In this document: one piece after another, positions 1-7,992 of the stretch
How the letters are laid out: every line of letters starts with the position of its first letter
Position numbering within the stretch: position 1 is the first letter of the stretch
Assembly (NCBI GenBank): GCA_028869975.1
Contig: JAGWQR010000140.1
Coordinates: 1-15,352, forward strand
Source of the DNA: Alphaproteobacteria bacterium
GTDB taxonomy: Bacteria; Pseudomonadota; Alphaproteobacteria; Sphingomonadales; Sphingomonadaceae
Direction of reading: 5' to 3'
Length of the DNA: 15,352 nt
Notes under the pieces: model-generated
What the model saw: only the letters and a program-made list of their open reading frames with translations
Told to the model about the DNA's origin: nothing
Databases searched by the model: none
Made by a program: the position numbers and the translations under genes

Positions 1-1294
1 CCAGCCGCGTCACCTTGTCCTGGCCCATCAGCCGCTCGAATTTGGCATCGGCCGGCGCGGGCAGATCGTTCGTCCAGCGCCATGGCCCATCCGGATCAAC
101 TGCGCCATGGCCATAACCGACCAGCTTGCGCCCCTCTCCCTGCCAGCCATAGAGCGCAATCGCCAGATCAACAGTCTGCCCTGCTGCGTTGCGGTAGCGC
201 CCGAGCAGGCGATGATCGGCCCCATCAAAGCGGGGCGACCAGGGGTGGTCATTATCTATAGGCGCGCGTGTCCAGCCCGGCACGGCGGGCAGATCGATGT
301 GGTGCGGCACGGGGATATGGCCATTGGCCGCAACGGCAGTGTTCCAGCCAACCGGCACCAGCATGAGCAGCAGGCTCGCAAAGAGTGCCGCAAGCGGGGT
401 GACCCGCGATTTGGGTGCCGTCGGCACGGGATCAATCCAGGGCGCGCCGCGCACCCGATCAAAGAATGGCCAGCTCGCCAGCATCAGCACAATGATGACA
501 AAGCCGAAAAAGAACCAGCCATAGATGATATGATCGACACTGATCGCCAGATCGGTGTTGGTCAAATACCCGATATAAATGGTGCCGAATGCGCGGATGC
601 CATTCGCGATGACCGGCACGATGACCGCCGCCAGCATGAACAGCGCCCGCCGCACATTGCTCTTGAAACAGACATGCGCCGCCAGGGCGCCAAAGGCGAG
701 CATCGCCACGAGAAATTTGATCCCCGAACAGGCCGCCGCCACCTGATAAAAGCCATTGGGCACGGTGATGAAAATACCGTCAATCTTTGCCGGAACATGC
801 GCCACTTCGAGCAGCCAGATACAGATTTTGGCGGTAATCGTCTGGAAGAAGGGCACCAGCTCATCGCCAAAGGGAATGAGAAAGACCAGATAGAAGAGCG
901 GAAACAGCAACCCGCGCGCCACCTGCGTGCCGAGCAATATCCACACACTCGCCTGCAGCATCACAACAAGCCCGGTATGGCGCAGCATCCCGAAATCGGC
1001 AGCACTCCCCAACAGCCAGACACCCGCCCCGGCCCCCAGCATTACCAGCCCTTTAAGGCCTGGTTGCGGGGTCATCAGCCTGACCTGATCCCACCGGATC
1101 GAGACCAGCCAGAGTGTGATCGGCAGGATAAACAGGCAATGGGTGAAGGTCGATGCTGTCCACCAGATGGTCACCATCGCCGCCGCATCACGCGCGAACA
1201 GCGCAAGCAGCGCGGTGATCGTTATCCCGAGCATGATGAGCGGGGTGCGCCACAGATCAGCACGGGTTGCAGCGGGCACAGCCAGGGTCGCCAT
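1..1294 (-). CDS. xrtA: Exosortase A with fused EpsI domain (3' end cut by window edge)
   Basis: Inner-membrane cysteine transpeptidase-like sorting enzyme, expected to cleave PEP-CTERM tails of secreted proteins. The 431 visible codons begin with ATG at 1294-1292, which overlaps the stop of the upstream glycosyltransferase by one base (TGATG). Residues about 10-275 are a multi-pass membrane domain holding the three exosortase signatures: Cys189 in ACSGIK, Arg234 in NGIRAF and His255 in DHIIYGW, the presumed catalytic Cys/Arg/His. One more hydrophobic segment (about 300-318) leads into a periplasmic EpsI-like domain from about 330 (PAVPGW, RYRNAAGQ, YGWQGEGRKLVGYGH), a fusion typical of XrtA. 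The C-terminus lies beyond position 1. All three catalytic residues are intact, so the enzyme is probably active. It is the last visible gene of the export operon. PEP-CTERM substrates must be encoded elsewhere. Confidence 0.95.
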   Translation of the reverse strand, partial: MATLAVPAATRADLWRTPLIMLGITITALLALFARDAAAMVTIWWTASTFTHCLFILPITLWLVSIRWDQVRLMTPQPGLKGLVMLGAGAGVWLLGSAADFGMLRHTGLVVMLQASVWILLGTQVARGLLFPLFYLVFLIPFGDELVPFFQTITAKICIWLLEVAHVPAKIDGIFITVPNGFYQVAAACSGIKFLVAMLAFGALAAHVCFKSNVRRALFMLAAVIVPVIANGIRAFGTIYIGYLTNTDLAISVDHIIYGWFFFGFVIIVLMLASWPFFDRVRGAPWIDPVPTAPKSRVTPLAALFASLLLMLVPVGWNTAVAANGHIPVPHHIDLPAVPGWTRAPIDNDHPWSPRFDGADHRLLGRYRNAAGQTVDLAIALYGWQGEGRKLVGYGHGAVDPDGPWRWTNDLPAPADAKFERLMGQDKVTRL

Positions 1295-2475
1295 CAGATC
1301 GCCCCCGCCAATTCCGGCAGATGGGCGAGCTGCGCGGCCCAGCCATAACGCGCCGCCATGCGCGCGCGCGCCGCAACACCCAGCCGTGCGGCATCTTCAG
1401 GGTTTTGCAGCAGCGTGACGATCCGTTTCGCCGTCACTGCCGCCCCGTCCGCCACAATGAAATCACGCCCGGCCAGCGCATCAATCCCGGTGGCGGCGCC
1501 CGAGGAGGCGACCACCGCCTTGCCACAGGCCATCGCTTCCAGCACCTTGTTCTGCACGCCGCGCGCGAGCTTCAGGGGAGCCACCACCAGCGCAGCCCGG
1601 TGCAGCCATACGCGTGTATCGGGTACTTCACCGGTCACCTCTACGCCCTCCATACCCCCAAGCGCCTGCACCGCAGCCACCGGATTGCGCCCGACAACGA
1701 CGAACTTCGCCTCGGGCAACGCCGTGCGCACCTGTGGCCAGTCGGTGCGCACAAAATCGACGACCGCCTCAACATTCGGGGCATAATCCATCTGGCCAGT
1801 AAAGACGATGAGGTTGGGATCGCGCTCCGTCGTGGGATCGGGTGCGAAATGCAACAGATCAATCCCGTTTTCGAGCACCTGCACCTTTTCCGCACCCAAA
1901 CCCGAGACGGAGCGGAACAAGTCCGCTTCCGCCGCGCTGACAAACAAGCTGACATCGGCACGCCGCGCGGTGGCAATCTCATACGCCTGCAAGCGCTTGT
2001 GCTCAAAGCGATTGGCCAGCCCTTTGAGGCCCCCCGCCATTGCCCATTGGCCATATTTGGCCGAATCCATGTCAACAAAATCCATCACAAAGCGCACGTC
2101 CAGGTTGTGCGGGACATATTGCGCCATTTGCCCTGAAAAAGCGTAAACGCAGCCGATCTCTCTCTCACGCAATAATGTATGGACATAATCCGCGAACGCA
2201 GAACTGCCAAAGGCATGAACCGAGGCGGGCCCGCCGCGCAGCAGCGCTTTCGTCATCGCGCCCGCCCGGCTTGCTGACCGGTCAAACACCGCGACCGACG
2301 CCGCCACACCACGCAACACATCCAGATGCGCCTTGTCGCGCTCATCATCACACAGCGCCACCACATGCACATGCGCCAGTTTCGCAAGTGCCTGAAGGAT
2401 ATGCCATGAGCGGATCTTGTCACCGCGATCCGGGGGGTAGGGAACGCGGTGCGCCAGAAACAAAATATCGTGCAT
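1294..2475 (-). CDS. Exosortase-associated glycosyltransferase, stp1-like (GT4 type)
   Basis: Cytoplasmic GT-B fold sugar transferase, 393 aa, expected to add a sugar to the lipid-linked repeat unit of the associated exopolysaccharide. It matches what I know of the XrtA-linked family TIGR03087 (stp1). The N-terminal domain opens with a strand-loop ending in PYPPDRGDKIR (residues 12-22), the hallmark of this family. The C-terminal domain has FTGQMDY (225-231), VVVGRNP (259-265) and the donor-binding region GVQNKVLEAMACGKAVVAS (306-324, with the E-A-M motif at 313-315). ATG at 2475 overlaps the FemAB stop by one base (TGATG). A GTG one codon upstream would give a 4-base overlap and is the alternative start. 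The gene is translationally coupled to both neighbours. Donor and acceptor sugars cannot be read from the sequence. Confidence 0.9.
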   Translation of the reverse strand: MHDILFLAHRVPYPPDRGDKIRSWHILQALAKLAHVHVVALCDDERDKAHLDVLRGVAASVAVFDRSASRAGAMTKALLRGGPASVHAFGSSAFADYVHTLLREREIGCVYAFSGQMAQYVPHNLDVRFVMDFVDMDSAKYGQWAMAGGLKGLANRFEHKRLQAYEIATARRADVSLFVSAAEADLFRSVSGLGAEKVQVLENGIDLLHFAPDPTTERDPNLIVFTGQMDYAPNVEAVVDFVRTDWPQVRTALPEAKFVVVGRNPVAAVQALGGMEGVEVTGEVPDTRVWLHRAALVVAPLKLARGVQNKVLEAMACGKAVVASSGAATGIDALAGRDFIVADGAAVTAKRIVTLLQNPEDAARLGVAARARMAARYGWAAQLAHLPELAGAI

Positions 2476-3539
2476 CACCCCAGCCCGCGCGCGATGAAGG
2501 GCCCTATGCGATTGGCGGCCCAGAGTGGCAATTTCTGCCAGAGCTGCACCTGCAACCGGTATCTGGGATCAAGCGGGTTGATGTTACGGGGGGCTTGGCC
2601 CTTGGCGCTCCATTTGGCGTAGGTGAGCGGTACGGCTTCAAATCCCCAGTTCTTCTTGTAGGCGGCGGCCCCGGTGCCCGCTTTCGAGCGGCCAAAATCG
2701 AAGCGTGTGCAGCCGCGCGCGCGCGCATGATTCATCAGCGCAAAATACATCAGTTCATTGGCGCGCAGGTGCCGCGCTGTGCGGGTGCCGCCGCCCCAAT
2801 AGGGCATGACGGTGCCGCGATGATAGAGACTCAATACCGATGCCACAGGCTGACCTTCATGATGCACGGTAAGAATGTCTGCATCCTCACCGAATGCATC
2901 CATCAAGGCGCTGAACAGGCTGCGGGGGAAAACCGGTGTGCCCAGATTGCGCACCGATTCGGCATAAACAGCATAATGGGCGGCACGCGCGGCGGCGCCA
3001 TTCTCAACAGTCACCGTCATGCCCAGATCAAGACTTTTACGCACTTCGGCGCGCTGCTTGCGCGGAATGGCGGTGAGTTGCGCGTCATCATCCCTGGCCA
3101 GATCGCGCACAAAGCCGAGATAGGTCTGCGCATCGACATGCCAGCCCGCCGGTGCCGGGCCGCCGCGTAGTTCAATGGTGGGGCAGGACAGACTGTGTGC
3201 GAGCGCCTCGGCAGCCCGCGCAAGTGCTACAGCCGCCACCTCATCATGCGCAAGAATGCCACCATTCACCGCAAAGCCGGTTGAAACCAAAGCGCGCCCG
3301 AACAGCGGTGAATGCACGGCATTGAGCGGCAGCACCCCGCGCAGCGCCCTGCCACTCTCAGCAACCAGCACATAGGCATCATGCCCCGTACCCGCTTCAA
3401 TCGCATCGATCCAGTCAAGCCGGTGGAACGGTGTCGTGCACATATCCTCCGCGATAAACGCGCTGATCCGCGCGCGCTCATCGGCACATTTCAGATTGGC
3501 GGGCCGCAACCGCAATGCCGGGATCACCGCGTGCATCAT
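2475..3539 (-). CDS. FemAB-like, XrtA/PEP-CTERM system-associated protein
   Basis: 354 aa FemAB/GNAT-fold protein resembling TIGR03019, a family found beside exosortase A. Fem-type enzymes transfer aminoacyl or acyl groups to amines, but no substrate is established here. The N-terminal half (about 25-150) is one GNAT-like lobe and the second runs about 160-310. The second carries AIPRKQRAEVRKSLDLGM (157-174), a Lys/Arg-rich helix typical of the family, YWGGGTR (247-253) and the conserved stretch from FDFGRSKAGTG to YKKNWGFE (280-301). A longer reading frame reaches 3599. I chose ATG at 3539 because it forms an ATGA overlap with the deacetylase stop (the adjacent ATG at 3536 is equally possible) and because the upstream extension is Cys/Arg-rich shadow sequence. 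It lies between the deacetylase and the glycosyltransferase, so modification of an amino sugar of the polysaccharide is plausible but inferred. Confidence 0.88.
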   Translation of the reverse strand: MMHAVIPALRLRPANLKCADERARISAFIAEDMCTTPFHRLDWIDAIEAGTGHDAYVLVAESGRALRGVLPLNAVHSPLFGRALVSTGFAVNGGILAHDEVAAVALARAAEALAHSLSCPTIELRGGPAPAGWHVDAQTYLGFVRDLARDDDAQLTAIPRKQRAEVRKSLDLGMTVTVENGAAARAAHYAVYAESVRNLGTPVFPRSLFSALMDAFGEDADILTVHHEGQPVASVLSLYHRGTVMPYWGGGTRTARHLRANELMYFALMNHARARGCTRFDFGRSKAGTGAAAYKKNWGFEAVPLTYAKWSAKGQAPRNINPLDPRYRLQVQLWQKLPLWAANRIGPFIARGLG

Positions 3540-4390
3540 GGCGCGGGCTTTACGCCAGCCTCGGCAAGGCCCGCAACCACATGATCGTAGCGATCCCACT
3601 GAAACTGGTGCGTCAGACGCTTCAATTTGCCCGCCATAGCCTTCAATTTGGTGTAGTGGCGCAGTTGCGAGCGCAACGGCGCGGCAGTAACGCGTGGCTG
3701 ATCGGGATCAATTTCCCATGGATGAAAATAGAAGCTCGCCGGTGCACCCGCCTGATTGGCCTGCTGGATAGCATAGGCTGACAAGCGATAGGGCAGCAGC
3801 CGGAAAAAGCCGCCGCCGCCCATCGCCATTGTCCGTCCGGCGATGATCGCGGTCGTGACCGGCAGTTCAATGAGTTCAACCGCGGCCAAGGGCCTGAAGG
3901 CAAAGCGCGGCGCCTCGGGCCAGCCATAATGATCGTGGCGGACTGGTGCGACACTGGAAGAATAGACATAGCCGCCCTCGATCAGCGCCTCATACGCCCA
4001 GGGCGTGCGCGCATCGAACGAGAAACTCGGCGCGCGATAGCCGATAACATGCTGTCCGCACGCATCCTCGATCAGCTTGCGGGTGCGCGCGATATTGGCG
4101 GCAAACCTGGCCTTGTCGAGCGTGAACACCCGCTCATGGCCATAGCCATGGCTGGCGATTTCATGGCCGGCATCGACAATCCGCCTGATGAGCGCGGGTG
4201 AGCGCTGCGCCACCCAGCCCAGTGTGAAGAAGGTCGCCTTCACCCCGGCCTCGGCAAACAGCGCCAGGCAGGCATCGCTATTATGCTCGGCGCGATACTC
4301 AAGCCGATTCCAGTCTTCGCGGTGGATCGTGTTTTCGAACGCGCCGACCTGAAACCAGTCTTCAACGTCCACCGAGAGGGCGTTGCGCAT
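3536..4390 (-). CDS. XrtA-associated polysaccharide deacetylase (NodB/CE4 type)
   Basis: 284 aa carbohydrate esterase family 4 protein similar to TIGR03006, expected to remove N-acetyl groups from the polysaccharide or its precursor. CE4 motifs are visible: the metal/base aspartates in SVDVED (residues 6-11), the metal-binding HGYGH (His81, His85), RAPSFS (119-124) and the histidine of FYFHPWE (His223). No signal peptide is seen, so it may act in the cytoplasm or be exported without an obvious signal. The frame extends upstream to 4453, but the extra residues are Pro/Arg/Cys-rich and overlap the ATPase. ATG at 4390 starts the conserved MRNALSVDVEDWFQ and lies 7 bases after the ATPase stop. 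Free amines produced by this enzyme would be natural acceptors for the FemAB/GNAT-like proteins in the locus (inference). Confidence 0.92.
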   Translation of the reverse strand: MRNALSVDVEDWFQVGAFENTIHREDWNRLEYRAEHNSDACLALFAEAGVKATFFTLGWVAQRSPALIRRIVDAGHEIASHGYGHERVFTLDKARFAANIARTRKLIEDACGQHVIGYRAPSFSFDARTPWAYEALIEGGYVYSSSVAPVRHDHYGWPEAPRFAFRPLAAVELIELPVTTAIIAGRTMAMGGGGFFRLLPYRLSAYAIQQANQAGAPASFYFHPWEIDPDQPRVTAAPLRSQLRHYTKLKAMAGKLKRLTHQFQWDRYDHVVAGLAEAGVKPAP

Positions 4391-4397
4391 GACCAGC

Positions 4398-5438
4398 TTA
4401 TCCGGCGGGCGCGCGCAGCGGCAGGGAGGCTTTGGCCTCATTCTCTCGCTCAACCCAGTCGATCAGCAGGGTGAGGATACGGCGAAGCTGCGCGTCCTGC
4501 GCGGCGAGTTGCGCTTCCATCTGGCTGGCACGCTCGGCCAGATCCTGGAGGATATGCGCATCGGTCGAAACCATGATCGGGGTCGTGCCAGCGGCTGTTG
4601 CTGTCCTGACTTCCGGCGTGCCTTTCGTCTCATCGCGGGCCTGATCGTCGACAATGGCGGCCACCGTTGCCGCGTCAAAATGCTCCAGATGATCGAGTGC
4701 GCCCAGCGTCAGCATCCGCTCAACCAGCGCGTTGATCCGGCGCGGAATACCGCCGCTCGCCGAGTGCAGTGCCGCATAGGCGCTCTCGGCAAATTCCGGA
4801 CGGCCCGACCAGCCAACTACCTTCAGGCGGTGCATGATATAGGGGCCGACTTCGGCCTCAGTCATCGGTTCAAGATGGTGCGTCGCGATCACCCGCTGGC
4901 GGAGCTGTTCCAGATCTGCACTCGCCAGTCTTGTGCGGAATTCGGGCTGGCCGAGCATAAAAATCTGGAGGAGCGCGCGGTGCCCCTGCTGGAAGTTGGA
5001 GAGCATCCGCAATTCTTCCAGCGAACCATGCGGCAGGCCCTGCACTTCATCAACGATCAGTAGCACCTTGCGGTTCTCCCGCGCGCGCGCCTGCAGGAAT
5101 TGCTCGATATGATCGAGCAGTTGCGCTTTGCTGAGATGGCCGCTCTCCAGCCCGAAAGCGTTGGCGACCAGGCGCAAAATATCGTCGCTCTCGATATTGG
5201 TGGAGACGATACGCACTGCGAGCACGCGCGCCGGATCAAGCTCCTTGAGCAGATGTTCGGTCAGCGTCGTCTTACCCGCGCCGATCTCTCCGGTGACAAC
5301 GATAAAGCCCTCGCCCTGCGCCAGGCCATAGCCGAGATAGGCCATCGCTTTCTTGTGCGTCGCGCTCTCGAAATAAAAATGCGGGTCGGGCGTAAGCTGA
5401 AAGGGCCGCGCTGAAAATCCATAAAAATCCGTATACAT
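4398..5438 (-). CDS. XrtA-associated AAA ATPase (ExeA/GspA-like)
   Basis: 346 aa AAA-type ATPase like TIGR03015, related to ExeA/GspA and to phage Mu B-type ATPases. It starts with the family-typical MYTDFYGFSARPFQLTPDP. Walker A is GEIGAGKTT (50-58), Walker B is LLIVDE (126-131), and sensor-2-like GGIPRRIN lies at 229-236. After the ATPase core (to about 265) comes a Thr/Ala-rich linker and then a predicted coiled coil (about 292-336), suggesting a protein-protein contact. ATG at 5438 is preceded by GAGGGG with 6-base spacing, which overlaps the stop of the outer membrane protein gene. The longer frame to 5546 is antisense-like and rejected. Its role in the exopolysaccharide or exosortase machinery is unknown. 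By analogy with ExeA it may use ATP to help assemble an envelope complex. Confidence 0.9.
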   Translation of the reverse strand: MYTDFYGFSARPFQLTPDPHFYFESATHKKAMAYLGYGLAQGEGFIVVTGEIGAGKTTLTEHLLKELDPARVLAVRIVSTNIESDDILRLVANAFGLESGHLSKAQLLDHIEQFLQARARENRKVLLIVDEVQGLPHGSLEELRMLSNFQQGHRALLQIFMLGQPEFRTRLASADLEQLRQRVIATHHLEPMTEAEVGPYIMHRLKVVGWSGRPEFAESAYAALHSASGGIPRRINALVERMLTLGALDHLEHFDAATVAAIVDDQARDETKGTPEVRTATAAGTTPIMVSTDAHILQDLAERASQMEAQLAAQDAQLRRILTLLIDWVERENEAKASLPLRAPAG

Positions 5439-5444
5439 TCGCCA

Positions 5445-5450
5445 CCCCTC
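5445..5450 (-). promoter_or_regulatory. Ribosome binding site of the AAA ATPase
   Basis: GAGGGG read on the minus strand, six bases before the ATG at 5438. It shares bases with the TGA stop of the outer membrane protein gene (5451-5449), which ties translation of the two genes and decides the ATPase start. Confidence 0.7.
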
Positions 5451-7059
5451 AGAATTGATACCGCATACCCAGCAGCGCCGCAGCCGACCAGCTCTGCAGG
5501 ACACCTTGCTCGTCCGCCTCGAACAGGCCCAGTGATGCCCGGCCACTCAGATGATTGCCAAAGCTGTGCTGGTAAGTGCCGCTCGCGCCAAAACTCGTAA
5601 CACTTGGCGCTGCCACTATACCCGATTTATACCAGTTGCCATAAAGATTGGCATCAAATTCCGAATGCGGAGACAGCCGCCGCGAGAGATAGGCCTGAAT
5701 GAACGCGTTCTGATCCTCGCTGCCGTTAAGGAATCCGAGCGCGCCCGTGACAGGGGTCAGGAAATCGCGTCGCGCATAGCCCCCGGCCACACCATAGCCC
5801 CAAAGCCCCTGCTGGGTGGCATAAACCAGGTTCACCCCGCGCGTGCGGTAGACAGAGGCACTGATCGATTGCAGCGCGCCGCTCACACAGCCCCCTGTGC
5901 CGCCATTCTGGCCGCCATAGACGCAGCCGTTATACTGGCCGTTGAACGGGTTCTGCACCGCCTGGAAACTGGTGGGCAGCGCGGCAAGGCTGTTATCAAG
6001 CTGGCTGCCGAACGTGTCGATTTCATCATAGGCATTGATCGACACCGAGGAATATGGATCGAGCTGTGATGCAAACGTGCCGGTAAACGACCAGCTCCCA
6101 TAGCGCCGCCCCGCCCGCGCTTCGAGATAGGTGTGCGCGCTGGGCCGCCACGCCACACCCGCATCCCAATAGACATCGGAGAGATCATAATAGGGCAGCT
6201 TGGGCGACGCCGGATCGGTCTGAAACCCGCCATTGGCATCAAGAATGGGGTTGCCGTTGGCATCCAGCAGCGGTGCCTGCTGCTCTGCCTTGACCTTTTC
6301 ATACCCCACGCCACCGACCAGCGCGGTCGTGTTCGAAACGGGAACGGTGACATCGCCACGCACATGTTCCTGAATGAGCGATTGGTTGAGCGGCTCTGCA
6401 TCATCACGCGCATAGGCGGCGCTCAGGTTCCAGCCAAACGGTAGCACGCCACTGCGCATCCCGACATTGGCCATCGCGATCTGATCGACCGAATGGCTCA
6501 GCACATCCAGTGGTGGTTGGCCGGTGGGCAGTTGCGCAGGGTTGGTGCTGTCCTCAATCTTGGTATAGCCGATGCGATACGATGCGCCGATATTCAAGTC
6601 GCCACGGTGCGTCGTCAGCGTCGGCCCGGCGTAAATCGAGTAAATCTGCGAGAGATTGCTGCTGGTGACGGGGTTGCTGTTGAGCGCGTTGCCGCGAATA
6701 TCGAGGTTCGAGCGCGTACCGATCCCGCCGACATCGAGCGTCAGTGTCTGCGGCACCAATGCATAATCGACGCGGCCCAGCCCGCTGAACGTGGTCACGC
6801 GCGGCGCCCCAGTTTGCCAGCCGAGATCCTCTTCCACCCGCGCATCAATTTGCGCCTGCGTGCGCCGGTTGGAGGCCGAAATATCGACTCCCGCCGCCAG
6901 CGTGGTCGTCGTCTCTGCCGGGCCGTTGCCGCTGTCGAGTGGTGCATAGACCGACTGATCAACTTCCAGATAGGGTTGCACCGTCGTTTTGGCCATAAGC
7001 GGCGTTGTCAGCGCCGTGGTGCCGATCAGGGTCACCAGAATAGAGAAGTGCAGACGCAT
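5449..7059 (-). CDS. PEP-CTERM system-associated outer membrane beta-barrel protein
   Basis: 536 aa predicted outer membrane protein resembling TIGR03016. A Sec signal peptide (basic start MRLHF, hydrophobic core, cleavage near PLMA-KT at 23/24) is followed by many alternating hydrophobic/polar strands rich in Tyr, Gly and Asn. The chain ends in GMRYQF, a C-terminal Phe/aromatic signature recognised by the BAM machinery. ATG at 7059 lies 2 bases after the autokinase stop, with AGGAGA at 7071-7066 inside the end of that gene. Two loops stand out: a duplicated LDANGN/LDANGG segment (265-279) and a Gly/Asn-rich loop flanked by Cys379 and Cys391. Its place between kinase and ATPase suggests a secretion or polysaccharide-export barrel, perhaps working with the Wza-like lipoprotein. 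Its function is not established. Confidence 0.85.
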   Translation of the reverse strand: MRLHFSILVTLIGTTALTTPLMAKTTVQPYLEVDQSVYAPLDSGNGPAETTTTLAAGVDISASNRRTQAQIDARVEEDLGWQTGAPRVTTFSGLGRVDYALVPQTLTLDVGGIGTRSNLDIRGNALNSNPVTSSNLSQIYSIYAGPTLTTHRGDLNIGASYRIGYTKIEDSTNPAQLPTGQPPLDVLSHSVDQIAMANVGMRSGVLPFGWNLSAAYARDDAEPLNQSLIQEHVRGDVTVPVSNTTALVGGVGYEKVKAEQQAPLLDANGNPILDANGGFQTDPASPKLPYYDLSDVYWDAGVAWRPSAHTYLEARAGRRYGSWSFTGTFASQLDPYSSVSINAYDEIDTFGSQLDNSLAALPTSFQAVQNPFNGQYNGCVYGGQNGGTGGCVSGALQSISASVYRTRGVNLVYATQQGLWGYGVAGGYARRDFLTPVTGALGFLNGSEDQNAFIQAYLSRRLSPHSEFDANLYGNWYKSGIVAAPSVTSFGASGTYQHSFGNHLSGRASLGLFEADEQGVLQSWSAAALLGMRYQF

Positions 7060-7061
7060 GG

Positions 7062-7991
7062 TCAGTCTCCTAATCCGTAATAAGCGCCATATTTGCGGGC
7101 CGTGCCATGATAGGTGACGCTGTTGATGCACAGATGCAGGTTGGGGCAGCCGTCGAGCAGCCCGATCGCCTCGCGCAGTGCATCTTCGGGGGTCTGGTCG
7201 GCACGAACGACCATCAGCATCTGCCCGACATGATGGGCGAGCGCACCCGAAGGCGATGCCGCCAGCGCGGGTGCCGAATCGAATACGACTACCCGATTTG
7301 AGTTGTTGCCAAGCTGCTGGATCACCTGATGCGCGTGCGCCGATGCCATCGCCTCGGTATCCTGGCTTGAGGCGCGCCCGGCGGGCAGAACCGAGAGTTT
7401 GGCAATGTCTGTCTGCAAGATGAGCCGCTCGACATCCTCGTGCGGATCAAGCAGCGCGTCCATCAGGCCCTTGGTGCCATATAATCCCAGCGTCGAGAGG
7501 ATTTCCGGCTTGGCCACATCCGCATCGACCAGCAGCACCTCGATGTCGCGTTCGCACGCGAGCGAGAGCGCCAGATTGATCGCGGTAAAGGTCTTGCCCT
7601 CGTTGGGCTGAGCTGAGCAAACCTGGATCAGGCGGCCATTTTCAATCGGCATCCGCTGGTTGCCACCAAAGGCGGTGAGCAGCAATGTGCGCTTGATGAG
7701 GCGGATTTCCTCGGAAAGAATCGATGTAGGGGCCCCCGGAATGATGAATCCCCTGTCCTTGAGCTGTGCCAGATCAACGCACACCGGCGCTGCCCGGCCC
7801 GGTTGTGTGGGCATTGGGGCTTTAACGGGCGCGACGACCCGATCGGGTGCCTGCTCCGGCTGGCTCGGCGCGGGCGCGACCCATTCCTGCGGCGGGTTTT
7901 TGCGGAAATAATCCAGGCTGAACGCCTCGGCCGCCCGCTCCACGAGCGTGTCATGATCGAAGCCGGATTTGTTGTTGGGCATAAATGTCAT
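7062..7991 (-). CDS. XrtA-associated BY-type tyrosine autokinase
   Basis: 309 aa cytoplasmic bacterial tyrosine kinase (CpsD/Wzc C-domain type, like TIGR03018) that partners the separate Wzz-like membrane protein encoded just upstream. It has a Pro/Ala-rich N-terminal linker (33-70), an EExRxxKR oligomerisation-type motif (94-101), Walker A SAQPNEGKT (126-134), Walker A' VLLVDAD (152-158) and Walker B VVVFDSAP (234-241). The C-terminal tail has Tyr294, Tyr301, Tyr304 and Tyr305, the expected autophosphorylation cluster. Cycles of autophosphorylation in such kinases control polymer length and export. The start is ATG at 7991, one base after the chain-length stop (TGAGATG). Met4 (7982) is an alternative. 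The frame to 8024 is rejected because it only adds out-of-frame sequence from the neighbour. Confidence 0.93.
   Translation of the reverse strand: MTFMPNNKSGFDHDTLVERAAEAFSLDYFRKNPPQEWVAPAPSQPEQAPDRVVAPVKAPMPTQPGRAAPVCVDLAQLKDRGFIIPGAPTSILSEEIRLIKRTLLLTAFGGNQRMPIENGRLIQVCSAQPNEGKTFTAINLALSLACERDIEVLLVDADVAKPEILSTLGLYGTKGLMDALLDPHEDVERLILQTDIAKLSVLPAGRASSQDTEAMASAHAHQVIQQLGNNSNRVVVFDSAPALAASPSGALAHHVGQMLMVVRADQTPEDALREAIGLLDGCPNLHLCINSVTYHGTARKYGAYYGLGD
7066..7071 (-). promoter_or_regulatory. Ribosome binding site of the outer membrane protein
   Basis: AGGAGA on the minus strand within the last codons of the tyrosine autokinase, 6 bases before the ATG at 7059. It is the clearest Shine-Dalgarno site in the window and sets the start of the outer membrane protein at the signal peptide rather than the longer frame to 7131. 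Confidence 0.75.
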
Positions 7992-7992
7992 C

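Noticed and set aside
107..1348. 413-codon open frame on the plus strand opposite xrtA
   Set aside because: It is antisense to a gene with intact exosortase catalytic motifs. Its product is Arg/His/Gln/Pro-rich with no domain, as expected of a mirror frame in GC-rich DNA.
2040..3170. 376-codon plus-strand open frame opposite the glycosyltransferase and FemAB genes
   Set aside because: Low-complexity His/Pro/Arg-rich translation crossing a gene boundary on the other strand, with no recognisable fold.
5439..5546. N-terminal extension of the AAA ATPase
   Set aside because: The family start MYTDFYGF has its own well-placed GAGGGG site. The extension is Cys/Arg-rich and out of frame within the outer membrane protein gene.
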